A stretch of 64,000 nucleotides of DNA from Paenibacillus herberti (GCF_002233675.1 NZ_NMUQ01000001.1:1191212-1255211), one strand, 5' to 3'. Positions 45,339 to 54,757 are shown, numbered from the stretch's first letter. The notes: generated from the sequence alone by a model not told the origin. Made by a program: numbers and translations.

Positions 45339-47120
45339 ATGACAACAAAAAACAAAATTCTAGGCGGCAGCTTCATCATTGAGGATATTGACGCGGACAG
45401 CATTGTCATCCCAGAGGAGATTACTGAGGAGCAGCGCATGATTGCCCAAACGACGGCAGATTTCGTTGAAGGCGAGATCGCACCGGTAGATGAGGCACTA
45501 GAGAAGCTGAATTACGAGCTGACAGTTGAGAAGCTGCGCAAGGCGGGTGAGCTTGGCCTGCTGGGAGCGGATGTTCCAGAAGCTTACGGTGGTCTTGGTT
45601 TAGATAAGGTCAGTTCATCGCTAATTAGCGAAAAAATGACCAAAGCAAGTGCATTTGCCCTTTCTGCCGGCGCGCATGTCGGTATCGGCACGCTGCCGAT
45701 CGTTTATTTCGGCAATGAGCAGCAGAAGCAGAAATATTTGCCGAAACTGTCAACCGCTGAGCTGATCGCTGCTTATTGCCTGACGGAGCCATCCTCCGGC
45801 TCGGATGCACTCGGCGCCAAAGCAACAGCTGTGCTTAGCGGGGATGAGAGCCATTATGTGCTGAACGGAACGAAACAGTTCATTACGAACGCCGGTTTCG
45901 CGGATATTTTCATCGTTTATGCCAAGGTGAACGGAACTGACTTCAGCACCTTCATCGTCGAGCGCACGATGGAAGGCGTCAGCATCGGTCCAGAAGAGAA
46001 AAAGATGGGTATCAAGGGCTCATCCACTTGTCCGCTCATTCTGGAAGATGTGAAGGTTCCGGTGGAAAATCTATTGTGGGAAGTCGGCAAAGGCCATCTT
46101 ATAGCCTTCAATATTTTGAACATCGGCCGCTACAAACTCGCTGTTGGCTGTCTCGGCTCCGCCAAAGATGCGATCGAGTACTCGTCCAAGTACGCCAATG
46201 AGCGTACGCAATTCGGCCGCACCATCAGCAGCTTCCCGCTCGTTGGCAAAAAACTGGCGGAGATGAACATTCGCACTTACGTCATGGAAAGCATGGTGTA
46301 CCGCACTGCCGGGTTGTTCGATGTCGGCCTTGCCGATGTTGACTACTCCGCCGAAGATGTCGGTTACCAGTCGGCCAAAGCGATTGCCGAGTATCAGCTG
46401 GAATGCTCGATCAATAAAGTGTTTGCATCGGAGGCGTTGGACTTTATCGCTGATGAAGGCGTGCAAATCCACGGCGGTTACGGCTTTACTCAGGAGTACC
46501 GTATCGAGCGTATTTATCGTGACTCGCGCATTAATCGCATTTTCGAGGGTACAAATGAGATTAACCGGCTGCTTATTCCGGGGACGCTCGTTAAGCGCGC
46601 TATGAAAGGGGAGTTGCCGCTGCTGCAAAAGGCAATGAAACTGCAAGCTGAGTTGATGGAGCTGCGCTCGGTCAACCTGCAATTTGAGCACCCGCTCGAG
46701 CAAGAGCTGCATCTGCTTGGCAACGCCAAGAAGATTTTCCTGATGGCCGGCGCATCTGCAGTACAGAAATACGGGGCGAAGCTGGAGCAGGAGCAGGAAG
46801 TTCTGAGCAATATGGCCGACATCATGATTGGGATATTCGCAATGGAAAGCGCAATTCTCCGTACGCAGAAGCGGATTACGCTGCAAGGCGGAGCAAAGGC
46901 GCAGCTTGGTGTCGACATGACGGTTGTGTTCGTGCAGGAGGAGTTCAGCCGCATCGCCGAGCTGGCGAAGGAAACGCTGGCCGCGATGGAGACGGGCGAC
47001 ACGCTCAAGACGCAGCTGTCCGTGCTCAAGAAGCTGACCAAGTCCAGCATCAATGATACGGTCAAATTAAAGCGCCGCATCGCTTCCCGCGTCATCGAGG
47101 CCGAACGTTACGTGCCATAA
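45339..47120 (+). CDS. fadE: Acyl-CoA dehydrogenase
   Basis: A protein of about 593 residues with an acyl-CoA dehydrogenase core and a ~190-residue C-terminal extension as in Bacillus FadE. FAD/substrate segments are AYCLTEPSSGSDALGAKATA, KQFITNAGFADIFIVYAK, FNILNIGRYKLAVGCLGSA, ERTQFGRTISSFPL and IHGGYGFTQEYRIERIYRDS, with FEGTNEINR after it. The ATG at 45339 has AAAAGGAG eight bases upstream; the frame opens at 45234 near the fadA stop. Reduced flavin is reoxidised by EtfAB. Confidence 0.93.
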   Translation: MTTKNKILGGSFIIEDIDADSIVIPEEITEEQRMIAQTTADFVEGEIAPVDEALEKLNYELTVEKLRKAGELGLLGADVPEAYGGLGLDKVSSSLISEKMTKASAFALSAGAHVGIGTLPIVYFGNEQQKQKYLPKLSTAELIAAYCLTEPSSGSDALGAKATAVLSGDESHYVLNGTKQFITNAGFADIFIVYAKVNGTDFSTFIVERTMEGVSIGPEEKKMGIKGSSTCPLILEDVKVPVENLLWEVGKGHLIAFNILNIGRYKLAVGCLGSAKDAIEYSSKYANERTQFGRTISSFPLVGKKLAEMNIRTYVMESMVYRTAGLFDVGLADVDYSAEDVGYQSAKAIAEYQLECSINKVFASEALDFIADEGVQIHGGYGFTQEYRIERIYRDSRINRIFEGTNEINRLLIPGTLVKRAMKGELPLLQKAMKLQAELMELRSVNLQFEHPLEQELHLLGNAKKIFLMAGASAVQKYGAKLEQEQEVLSNMADIMIGIFAMESAILRTQKRITLQGGAKAQLGVDMTVVFVQEEFSRIAELAKETLAAMETGDTLKTQLSVLKKLTKSSINDTVKLKRRIASRVIEAERYVP

Positions 47121-47141
47121 GAACAGAATGGGGTGGACGGT

Positions 47142-48854
47142 ATGTCGAACAGACCATGGCTCAGACATTACCCGGCCGAAGTCCCGCCAACTTACGATTA
47201 CCCAGACCAGAACCTGGCGGAATTCCTGGTGCAAACAGCTGAAAAATACCCGAATCATACGGCGCTTGAATTCATGGGTGCTCGTATTTCCTACAGAACA
47301 CTGCTAGATTCCGTTTATCGTTTTGCTAACGCTATGCTGGGCCTCGGTCTCCGTAAGGGAGACCGGGTTGCAGTCATGCTTCCCAACTGTCCGCAGGCTG
47401 TCATTTCTTATTATGGGACGTTGCTGGCCGGCGGCGTTGTGGTCATGACGAACCCGCTGTATATGCCGCGAGAGCTTGAACATCAGATGAACGATGCTGG
47501 AGCGCGCTTCATCGTGGTGCTTGATCTGCTCGTGGCGCGCGTCAAGCAAGCGACGGTGAACAATCCTCTAGAGCAGATTATTGTGACGTCGATCGCTGAT
47601 TATTTGCCTTTTCCCAAAAATTTTCTTTACCCAATGAAGGCGAAAAAGGATGGCACTCCGCTGCCAAAGTTGGATTACAGCGAAGCGAGGATGATGCGCT
47701 TCTCGGAGCTGATTCGCGAGGCGCAGTCCGATCCTTGCCGCATGCCTGTTGAATCGCATACCGACCTCGCGCTAATCCAGTATACCGGCGGCACGACCGG
47801 TTTTGCCAAAGGCGTCATGCTGACGCATCGCAATCTGGTTGCCAATACGGTTCAGAGCCAGCTATGGAACTACCGTAATAAAGGAAGCAAGGAAAAATAT
47901 CTTGCAGCTTTGCCCTTTTTCCACGTATTCGGCATGACGGTGTTGCTCAATCAGGGAATTCGGCTCGGGGCTACGCTGTATCTGATGCCTCGTTTCGAGA
48001 TTAATTCCGTGCTGAAGGCGATTCATAAGCATAAACCGACGGTATTCCCGGGAGCGCCGACCATGTATATCGCCATAATCAATCATCCTGATGTCGGCAA
48101 ATACGATCTTTCCTCCATCGAGGTATGTTTCAGCGGAGCTGCCGCGCTACCGCTTGAAGTGCAGGAAAGGTTCGAGAAAATAACCGGCGGCAAACTGATT
48201 GAGGGTTATGGCCTAACCGAGACTTCCCCGATTGTTCATGGTAACAATATCTGGGAATTGCGAAAGAGCGGCTCTGTCGGAATTCCGTTACCGGATACGG
48301 AAGCGTGCATCGTACACCCCGATTCAGGTGAAGAGATGCCAATAGGCGAGATCGGCGAGGTGGTCGTCCGTGGTCCGCAAGTTATGGCGGGATACTGGAA
48401 GCGTCCAGATGAAACCGCTCAGACAATGAAAAATGGCTGGTTGTATACCGGCGACTTGGGACGTATGGACAGCGACGGCTTCTTTTATATTTTGGACCGC
48501 CGTAAGGATCTCATCATCGCGGGAGGTTACAACATTTATCCTCGGGAAGTCGAGGAAGTACTGTTCGAGCATCCTGACGTTGAGGAAGCGATTGTAGCGG
48601 GCATCAACGACCGGTACCGGGGCGAGACGGTGAAGGCGTATATCGTACTGCGCAGCGGTGCGCAGGAGGATCCGCTCGCTCTCAAGCAGTGGTGCAAGGA
48701 GCGTCTGGCTGCCTACAAGGTGCCGAAAATTTTTGAGTACCGGGATAGCTTACCTAAGACGTTAGTTGGCAAGGTGCTTCGCCGCAAGCTTCTGGAGGAA
48801 GAGCTGGAGAAGGAGCAGACTCCAGCGAAGCCGGAGGAAGCGACTAAGGAGTAG
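47142..48854 (+). CDS. lcfA: Long-chain fatty acid-CoA ligase
   Basis: An ANL-superfamily acyl-CoA synthetase of about 570 residues that activates fatty acids through acyl-AMP. It has the P-loop YTGGTTGFAKGVMLTHRNL, then PFFHVFGMTVLL, FPGAPTMYIAI and GYGLTETSPIVHGN. The A8 hinge is WLYTGDLGRMDSDGFFYILD with RRKDLIIAGGYNIYPREVEE, and the A10 lysine is in PKTLVGKVLRRKLL. GGGGTGG lies five bases before the ATG at 47142; the GTG at 47133 is an alternative. Follows fadE by about 20 bases. Confidence 0.93.
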   Translation: MSNRPWLRHYPAEVPPTYDYPDQNLAEFLVQTAEKYPNHTALEFMGARISYRTLLDSVYRFANAMLGLGLRKGDRVAVMLPNCPQAVISYYGTLLAGGVVVMTNPLYMPRELEHQMNDAGARFIVVLDLLVARVKQATVNNPLEQIIVTSIADYLPFPKNFLYPMKAKKDGTPLPKLDYSEARMMRFSELIREAQSDPCRMPVESHTDLALIQYTGGTTGFAKGVMLTHRNLVANTVQSQLWNYRNKGSKEKYLAALPFFHVFGMTVLLNQGIRLGATLYLMPRFEINSVLKAIHKHKPTVFPGAPTMYIAIINHPDVGKYDLSSIEVCFSGAAALPLEVQERFEKITGGKLIEGYGLTETSPIVHGNNIWELRKSGSVGIPLPDTEACIVHPDSGEEMPIGEIGEVVVRGPQVMAGYWKRPDETAQTMKNGWLYTGDLGRMDSDGFFYILDRRKDLIIAGGYNIYPREVEEVLFEHPDVEEAIVAGINDRYRGETVKAYIVLRSGAQEDPLALKQWCKERLAAYKVPKIFEYRDSLPKTLVGKVLRRKLLEEELEKEQTPAKPEEATKE

Positions 48855-48973
48855 TATTCGACGGTGGAACAGGGGAAAATGGTTAGGAATAGCTTTCGCT
48901 GCGTTGTAACAGGTTCCGGCAGTTCCGATTAGCCTAGCAGGTTCGATATGTTTCGTGGAAGGAGGTTGTTGGA

Positions 48974-49411
48974 TTGAACATTAATTTGGGAGCGGATTCA
49001 TCCGAGCAAGCCAAAGAAATGATTGAGAAATGGGCAGCGGCTGCAGATCAATCCTTTTGGGGTTTCCTGGGAGCTGAGATCAAAACGCTGCGTGATGGTT
49101 ATACCGAGGTGTATTTGGACATAAAACCACATCATATGAACTTAATCGGGATATTGCATGGCGGCGTTTACGCGACGCTCATCGATTCCGCAATGGGAAT
49201 GGTGGCGATGGCCGCCCGGCCCGAAAATGCCGCTGTGACGACCAATCTCAACCTGAACTATGTGTCTCCCATCAAGGAGGGACGCCTGATTGTCAGCGCT
49301 GAGATCGTCCATCAATCCCGCAAAATGATCAGCACTCAGGCGTACGCCAAAAACGAGCAGGGAGAGCTTTGCGCCTTCGGAAGCGGAACGTTTCGAATTC
49401 TGGGAGACTAG
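48974..49411 (+). CDS. PaaI family hotdog thioesterase
   Basis: A 145-residue hotdog-fold acyl-CoA thioesterase. The signature is HHMNLIGILHGGVYATLIDSAMG with MVAMAARP, then TTNLNLNYVSPIKEGRLIV and AEIVHQSRKMISTQAYA. It starts at TTG with AAGGAGG eight bases upstream. It lies about 120 bases after the ligase gene and is closed by a palindromic terminator. It may release CoA from stalled or aryl/acyl-CoA intermediates; the substrate is not known. Confidence 0.85.
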   Translation: MNINLGADSSEQAKEMIEKWAAAADQSFWGFLGAEIKTLRDGYTEVYLDIKPHHMNLIGILHGGVYATLIDSAMGMVAMAARPENAAVTTNLNLNYVSPIKEGRLIVSAEIVHQSRKMISTQAYAKNEQGELCAFGSGTFRILGD

Positions 49412-49458
49412 CGGAGCGCGTCAGGCCCAATTTTTTATAATTGGATAGCTATTGTTGA

Positions 49459-49484
49459 ACCGGATCCGAGCGCTCGGATCCGGT
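49459..49484. terminator. Perfect 26-bp palindrome, likely terminator
   Basis: ACCGGATCCGAGC and its exact complement in tandem, followed by ATTTTC. It lies 48 bases after the thioesterase stop, at the end of the fatty-acid oxidation arm. Confidence 0.7.
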
Positions 49485-49632
49485 ATTTTCTATTTACAGC
49501 ATGATAGGGGGTAGATTACGACTGCTAGGCGGCGTGTAGTGCTAGCTTCTTTTGTCCCATCATGAAATAATGAAGAAAGCAAGCACACTCTGGCAGAGAA
49601 TGGGCTGTATGAGGCGGAAGGAGTTATACGAA

Positions 49633-50313
49633 GTGGAAAAAACAGCGGTTATCGCCGGTGCGACCGGACTTGTAGGCGGAGAGCTATTGCAGCTGCTGCT
49701 TCAGCAGCAGGAATATGGGGTGGTAATCGCCGTCGGCCGCAGAAGTACGGGAGTATCGCATCCCAAGCTGGAAGAGCTGATTTGGGATGATTCCCAGCCT
49801 GAAGCGGTGCTTGAGGGACGCTTGGGCGGAGCGGATTTGTTCATAGCGACGGGCACGACGATCAAAAGGGCAGGCTCACAGCAAAAGTTTCGCGAGGTGG
49901 ATTACGAGCTGCCACTGAGACTCGCCCGCAGCGCGGCAACGCAAGGAGCCGATTCTCTGGCGATTGTGTCGTCCATAGGTGCCTCGACGTCTTCTCGTTA
50001 CTTTTATTTGAAGGTTAAAGGCGAACTAGAGCAGAGGTTAACAGAGCTCGGCTTGCGTCATCTCGTCATCCTCCGGCCGGCACAGCTGCTCGGCAACCGC
50101 GCGGAAAACCGCCCTGGCGAAGTATGGGCTGCCCGGTTGATGAAGCCGCTGCAAGCACTGATGGTCGGACCGCTAGCGCGTTATCGCCCCATACAGGCGG
50201 CTACGGTTGCCGCAGCTATGCTTGGCGCATCTCGGAGCGCGTCAAGGGGTGGGATCGTACTGGAATCGGAGCAAATTCCGGTAGAAGCAGCGGGACTGAA
50301 GCCGATCAAGTGA
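49633..50313 (+). CDS. NAD(P)-binding Rossmann protein (NmrA/HTATIP2-like)
   Basis: An atypical SDR of about 226 residues. It has the N-terminal GATGLVGGELLQLL nucleotide site, AVGRRS, DLFIATGTTIKRAGSQQKFR, SLAIVSSIGAST (active-site serine region) with YFYLKVKGELE supplying Tyr/Lys, and LRPAQLLGNRAENRPGE. This resembles the oxidoreductase HTATIP2/YwnB group. The GTG at 49633 has AAGGAG nine bases upstream; the frame opens at 49552 without a site. Function unknown. Confidence 0.78.
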   Translation: MEKTAVIAGATGLVGGELLQLLLQQQEYGVVIAVGRRSTGVSHPKLEELIWDDSQPEAVLEGRLGGADLFIATGTTIKRAGSQQKFREVDYELPLRLARSAATQGADSLAIVSSIGASTSSRYFYLKVKGELEQRLTELGLRHLVILRPAQLLGNRAENRPGEVWAARLMKPLQALMVGPLARYRPIQAATVAAAMLGASRSASRGGIVLESEQIPVEAAGLKPIK

Positions 50314-50439
50314 GCCGTGATGAAGCAGTTAAGCCTTTACAAGCGTTATTCAGCGGATTATGATGAAGGTTCGGGCATGACATGAACGATGAACAACATA
50401 GATACTAAGATTCTCTAATTATCGGAGGCTGCACATAGT

Positions 50440-52380
50440 TTGACTCAGACCCGCTTTCCCTTTACGTATGATCCCTCCTTGCCGTTCATCAGTCAGGCTA
50501 GCGACTGGATCGCCGATGTGTTTTATGAGATTCTTCCCGAGGCTGGTTTCGAGGTACGGGATGAGCAGATTTATATGGCATTTCAACTGGAGCGTGCTTT
50601 CCAGGACAAAAGAACGCTGTTCGCCGAAGCCGGCGTCGGAACGGGCAAAACACTGGTGTATTTGCTATACGCCGCTGCTTATGCACGTTATACCCAGAAA
50701 CCGGCGATTATCGCCTGCGCCGACGAGTCACTGATCGAGCAGTTGACTAAGCCGGAGGGCGATTTGGCCAAAATCGCGCGTTACCTTGAGCTTACCATCG
50801 ATGCTCGCGTCGCTAAGTCGCAAAGCCAGTATCTTTGTTTGAACAAGCTGGATGCGGTGCGCTCTGATGTTGATAGTGGTGAGGTTTACGATGCAATTCA
50901 TGAAGGACTGCCTGGTTTTGTTCATCAGCATGGCACGATGCAATCCTTTCATCCCTATGGCAGCCGCAAAGATTACTCGGAGCTCAGCGATGCAGAGTGG
51001 TCTCGCATCGGCTGGGATGTGTTCCAGGATTGTCTGATCTGCCCGCAACGCCACCGCTGCGGCATGACGCTTTCCCGAGATCACTACCGTAAAGCTCCTG
51101 ATCTGCTCATCTGCTCCCATGATTTCTATATGGAACATGTCTGGACTGCAGAGGCACGGAAACGGGAAGGTCAGCTGCCGCTGTTACCAGAGCATAGCTC
51201 GGTCGTTTTCGACGAAGGGCATCTACTGGAGACAGCTGCACAGAATGCGCTCACCTACAAGCTTGAGCATAATATGTTTGAGTCAATTATTAGCCGTCTG
51301 CTGCAAAACGATATCCGCGAGAAGCTGGCCTATGCGATCGAAGATGCCATTACGCGCAGTGAGGAGTTATTCCGTCATCTGCGGGGGAGCAGTCGTCCGG
51401 CAATCGGCTCGGAACGGCTGGAAATCAGTTTAACTCCGGAGCTGCTCAGGGAGCTTCGAGCTTTCCGCTTGCTGTTAGAAGAAATTGAGGAACAACTCGT
51501 GTTCGAGAGCGGGCTATTTACACTGGATGCCTATTACCTGACAATCGTTGAGGAACAATTGGATATGATTGGGGTTGCGCTTGCTCTGTTCGAGCGCCCT
51601 GAAGGTCTAATTACTTGGTTAGCTCCCGAAAATGGCAGCCTGGCGCTTGTTATTATGCCAAGGCTTGTTAAGGAAGTGCTGAAGGAGCGGGTATTCTCGC
51701 GGCAAATGCCGATTATCTTCTCTTCCGCTACGCTTTCAGCAGGAGGCACTTTCGAATATATGGCCGATACGCTGGGCATTCAGAATTTTTTGAGCTTCAG
51801 CACGCCAAGTCCGTATGATTATGCGGAGCAAATGCAGGTTATAATGCTGGAAACTACTGCCATCGAGGACAAGCAGGCTGCTGCACTGGAGGCGCTTCGC
51901 CGCAGTGGTGGAAGAGCACTGTTGTTGTTCCCTGACAGGGTTCAGCTCCAACAGTTTCGCAGCTGGGCCGTTGGCAGCGGCAGTCTGGACGGCTATCGAA
52001 CGCGCTACGAGGGAGAGGCGGAGATCAGCCATCTAATCAGCGCTTTTCAGAACGACGAAGAGAGCATCTTGTGTGCGACGACTTTGTGGGAAGGGCTTGA
52101 TATTCCGGGGCCATCTCTATCGCTCGTCATCGTCTGGGAGCTGCCTTGGCCGCCGTTTGATCCCGTCTACAACGCGCGCCGCTTGGAATCGGCGGCCCCG
52201 TTCGAGGAAGTTGAGAAGCCGTTCATGCAATTACGGCTGCGTCAAGGAATAGGCCGGCTTATCCGCACACGGGAGGATCGGGGAGAAATTGTACTCCTGT
52301 CCGATCGTTTGGGAGAGTCGGCTGTTAAGGAAGCTGTACTGGCAGTCATACCAGAAGGAACGTTGAAGGGGACGAATTAA
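50440..52380 (+). CDS. DinG/YoaA-type ATP-dependent DNA helicase
   Basis: A 646-residue superfamily 2 (XPD/DinG-like) helicase. Walker A is AGVGTGKTLVYLLYAA, the iron-sulfur cysteines are Cys in QYLCLNKLD plus CLICPQRHRCG, motif II is VVFDEGHLLE, and the C-terminal motifs are ATTLWEGLDIPGPSLSLVI and QLRLRQGIGRLIRTREDRG. The N-terminal exonuclease domain of Bacillus DinG is absent. It starts at TTG with GGAGG eleven bases upstream. Three bases separate its stop from the next gene, so they are co-transcribed. Confidence 0.88.
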   Translation: MTQTRFPFTYDPSLPFISQASDWIADVFYEILPEAGFEVRDEQIYMAFQLERAFQDKRTLFAEAGVGTGKTLVYLLYAAAYARYTQKPAIIACADESLIEQLTKPEGDLAKIARYLELTIDARVAKSQSQYLCLNKLDAVRSDVDSGEVYDAIHEGLPGFVHQHGTMQSFHPYGSRKDYSELSDAEWSRIGWDVFQDCLICPQRHRCGMTLSRDHYRKAPDLLICSHDFYMEHVWTAEARKREGQLPLLPEHSSVVFDEGHLLETAAQNALTYKLEHNMFESIISRLLQNDIREKLAYAIEDAITRSEELFRHLRGSSRPAIGSERLEISLTPELLRELRAFRLLLEEIEEQLVFESGLFTLDAYYLTIVEEQLDMIGVALALFERPEGLITWLAPENGSLALVIMPRLVKEVLKERVFSRQMPIIFSSATLSAGGTFEYMADTLGIQNFLSFSTPSPYDYAEQMQVIMLETTAIEDKQAAALEALRRSGGRALLLFPDRVQLQQFRSWAVGSGSLDGYRTRYEGEAEISHLISAFQNDEESILCATTLWEGLDIPGPSLSLVIVWELPWPPFDPVYNARRLESAAPFEEVEKPFMQLRLRQGIGRLIRTREDRGEIVLLSDRLGESAVKEAVLAVIPEGTLKGTN

Positions 52381-52382
52381 AC

Positions 52383-52685
52383 ATGGAAATTAAAGAATTT
52401 AAGGTAGACAAAATTAAGGATCCGTTTGGCATTTTGAGCGGTCAGCGTTACGAGTTTTTACTGAATGTTGAGGTCGACGAGGAGGACGAGCTGTTCACAC
52501 CGAGTGGACTGTATGTCCGCGTTGTATACGCTGCGGCAGCAGAAGGCAGCGATAGCCGCATCGTTACGCATGAAATCCGCGAGCGTGGCACAGATAAGGT
52601 ACTTGATTTTGAGCTGGAAGAGGAAGAGTTGGCCGAGTTCGCGGCGTTCTGCAGTGCACATGTTGCGGAATCGGACAAGAAGTAA
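52383..52685 (+). CDS. DUF6509 family protein
   Basis: A 100-residue acidic protein resembling DUF6509: KDPFGILSGQRYEFLLNVEV, DEEDELFTPSGLYVRVV and VLDFELEEEELAEFAAFC. It begins three bases after the helicase stop, so it is translationally linked. Function unknown; it is predicted to be cytosolic and all-beta with a helical end. Confidence 0.75.
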   Translation: MEIKEFKVDKIKDPFGILSGQRYEFLLNVEVDEEDELFTPSGLYVRVVYAAAAEGSDSRIVTHEIRERGTDKVLDFELEEEELAEFAAFCSAHVAESDKK

Positions 52686-52752
52686 GGCATTCCTTAGTTA
52701 GTTGAACCCGAATCCTTTTAATCCCTCTTCGTAAGCAAAAGGAGGAAGCTGC

Positions 52753-53112
52753 GTGCAGCCATTTACGGCGCGAATTGTTGATGCTGTGCGTTCCATACCG
52801 GAAGGTCGCTTGATGACCTACGGCTCTGTTGCGGAGATGGCCGGCAATCGGCGGGCGGCCCGCCAAGTCGTTCGCGTGCTGCATAGCATGGGCGAATCGC
52901 AAGGACTTCCCTGGCATCGTGTTATTAACAGCGAGCGGCGCATCAGCTTGCCAGGTGAGCTTGGAGAGCTGCAGCTTGCTTTGTTAGCTGCGGAAGGCGT
53001 AGAGCCGGGCCTTGGCGGCCGCTTTGAAGCGAAGCTGATGGTGGAGGCGCAACTGGAGCTGGAAGGCTCGATTGGCGCATTCAGGGACGAAGGGGCAAGC
53101 GAAGACGAATGA
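52753..53112 (+). CDS. Alkyltransferase-like (ATL) protein
   Basis: A 119-residue protein with the MGMT/Ogt DNA-binding domain (FTARIVDAVRSIPEGRLMTY with GSVAEMAGNRRAARQVVRVL). The active-site P-C-H-R is P-W-H-R (LPWHRVIN), as in alkyltransferase-like proteins. These bind O6-alkylguanine and flag it for nucleotide excision repair instead of repairing it. It starts at GTG with AAAAGGAGG upstream. Its position after a DinG-type helicase fits a DNA-damage operon. Confidence 0.85.
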   Translation: MQPFTARIVDAVRSIPEGRLMTYGSVAEMAGNRRAARQVVRVLHSMGESQGLPWHRVINSERRISLPGELGELQLALLAAEGVEPGLGGRFEAKLMVEAQLELEGSIGAFRDEGASEDE

Positions 53113-53162
53113 TTTTTGCAGGAATGCATCGGAAGATCATTCAAACATTGATTGACGATAAA

Positions 53163-53218
53163 CAGCGCTTTCGATTCGGACTTGATCATTAGTCTGAATC
53201 GAAACCGCTGCTTTTTTG
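53163..53218 (+). terminator. Terminator of the helicase-ATL operon
   Basis: CAGCG-TTTCGATTC-GAC pairs with GTC-GAATCGAAA-CGCTG around TTGATCATTA and is followed by CTTTTTT. Confidence 0.85.
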
Positions 53219-53225
53219 TGAGGAT

Positions 53226-53268
53226 GAAAAAAGCGTCGTAACTCCCGGGAATCGGAGTTGCGACGCTC
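53226..53268 (-). terminator. Terminator of the riboswitch-controlled transporter gene
   Basis: On the minus strand GCGTCGCAACTCC pairs with GGAGTTACGACGC and is followed by TTTTTT. It lies downstream of the DMT gene that stops at 53381. Confidence 0.8.
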
Positions 53269-53380
53269 TTAAGATTATAATGGCGAATAGGACGAAAAGT
53301 TGCTTCTAGATGCGGTTTGACCATCAACTTGATGGTAATTATATAATAGAACAACTGTATACCGAGTGCTATGAAATCTG

Positions 53381-54376
53381 TCAGCCGACAGGCTGTGCAG
53401 ATTGTCTCGAGGAGCTGCGGCTGAGCAGGACGAGTACGGTCCAGATGAGCAGGAAGCCAACTATTTGCCCGGCGGTTAGTGCTTGATCGAAGACAATCCA
53501 GTTAATCAATACTCCGACGGCTGGAAAGGCTAATTCGGCGAGCGTAGCCAGAGAAGCTTTGGTCGACGACAACCCTTTGTAGTACAGCAGCATGCTGAGT
53601 AAACCAGGTATGAATGCCTGGAACAGCAGGTTCACGAGCAGAATTACGGCGGCGTCTCCACCGCCAAGAGGTTTCCAGCTGTCACCGGCGGCAAGCACGA
53701 TTACACCTAACAGCGGAATCGCCAGCATGAATCGCAGGGCGGTGACGTGGTGGAAGCTCATCTGCTTCGACAGCAAATATTTGCCCATGACGGTGGAGCC
53801 TCCCCAAAGTGCAGCAGCGGCGATGGACAATAGGCAGCCGAACGTGGCGAGTTCATGCAGGCCGAGAGCGGGTGACGAGAAACCGAATGTGAGCAAATAC
53901 GTTCCAGCCAGAGCGAGCAGCAGGAATACCGAGAAGCGCTGCGGCAAAGCTTCCTTGAGAATAAAGCGAGCCAGCAAAATTGCGAACAGTGGCTGCAGCT
54001 TTTGCAAAAGTAATACGGCATTAAAGTTGCCATAGCTGAAAGCGGCGGTAAACATAACAGTGGCCAGTGCAGAACCACCCCATGAGATGAACAGCAGGGC
54101 GCCCACAACGCCAAGCGTCAGCTTGCCAGCCAACTGATTGCGGTAATGAATAAGGACAGGTACGGAATACAGCGCGAGCAGTAAATGCTCAACAAAAACG
54201 ATCTGCGCCGAGCTAAATTGCTCCAGCAGAAGGATGCGGAACAGTGGATCAACGCCCCAAAGCGTAGCTCCGAGCGCGACATACCAAATGCCTCGCCCGC
54301 GAGAAAGAATTCCACTGCGGTCGGAACCAAGCGGACTGGATACAGTTGCGGTGTTACCCAATTCAAAAACCCCCAT
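53381..54376 (-). CDS. EamA/DMT transporter under FMN riboswitch, putative flavin transporter
   Basis: A DMT permease of about 331 residues with ten spans in two EamA repeats, from IWYVALGATLWGVDPLFRILL to GQIVGFLLIWTVLVLLS, including LLQKLQPLFAILLARFILKE and LATLAELAFPAVGVLINWIVFDQ. A complete FMN riboswitch with terminator precedes it, so expression should fall when FMN is plentiful. Riboflavin or precursor uptake is the likely role, as for the RibN-type DMT proteins, though EamA sequence alone does not define substrate. The start is uncertain: ATG 54376, or TTG 54361 (GGGGG eight bases upstream). The frame is open to 54415. Confidence 0.82.
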   Translation of the reverse strand: MGVFELGNTATVSSPLGSDRSGILSRGRGIWYVALGATLWGVDPLFRILLLEQFSSAQIVFVEHLLLALYSVPVLIHYRNQLAGKLTLGVVGALLFISWGGSALATVMFTAAFSYGNFNAVLLLQKLQPLFAILLARFILKEALPQRFSVFLLLALAGTYLLTFGFSSPALGLHELATFGCLLSIAAAALWGGSTVMGKYLLSKQMSFHHVTALRFMLAIPLLGVIVLAAGDSWKPLGGGDAAVILLVNLLFQAFIPGLLSMLLYYKGLSSTKASLATLAELAFPAVGVLINWIVFDQALTAGQIVGFLLIWTVLVLLSRSSSRQSAQPVG

Positions 54377-54409
54377 GAAACGGAATTTGAATTGAACCTC
54401 GATTAGAAG

Positions 54410-54444
54410 CAACAAACCCCTGCCAAAGAGAGCTCTGGCAGGGG
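54410..54444 (-). terminator. Expression-platform terminator of the FMN riboswitch
   Basis: On the minus strand CCCCTGCCA pairs with TGGCAGGGG, followed by TTTGTT. It lies between the aptamer and the transporter start. An upstream hairpin (AACCTAC...GTAGGTT) just after the aptamer is a possible competing structure. Confidence 0.78.
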
Positions 54445-54489
54445 CATGAAGAACCTACCTGCCGCCAAATAGGCGCCAAGTAGGTTAAA

Positions 54490-54627
54490 CCTTCTCTCAT
54501 CCGGACTATACCGTCGGCCTTGGACTTACACCAAGTCAGTCCCGCTTCCACAAGGGAAACGGGAGTCGCGGGCTTCGACGCGTAGCGCCGTCACCGCCGG
54601 TAGGGAATTTCACCCTGCCCCGAAGGT
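54490..54627 (-). ncRNA. FMN riboswitch (RFN element)
   Basis: Read on the minus strand, the conserved RFN blocks appear in order: TTCGGGGCAGGGTGAAATTC, CCTACCGGCGGTGA, AGCCCGCGA, a variable stem, GACTTGGTG-AAGTCCAAG, GCCGACGGTATAGTCCGGAT and GAGAGAAGG. This is a full aptamer, followed by a terminator and then the EamA transporter gene. Confidence 0.95.
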
Positions 54628-54757
54628 TCAGATTCAGTTAGATTGCATTGTAGCATATCCGACAGAGGTCGACAAGAAAAGTTCATGGATGACTGCCTCA
54701 TTGCCCCTTTAAGAGGGGTATAATGGGATAGGATATGTACATGATCAAGGAGGAAGA

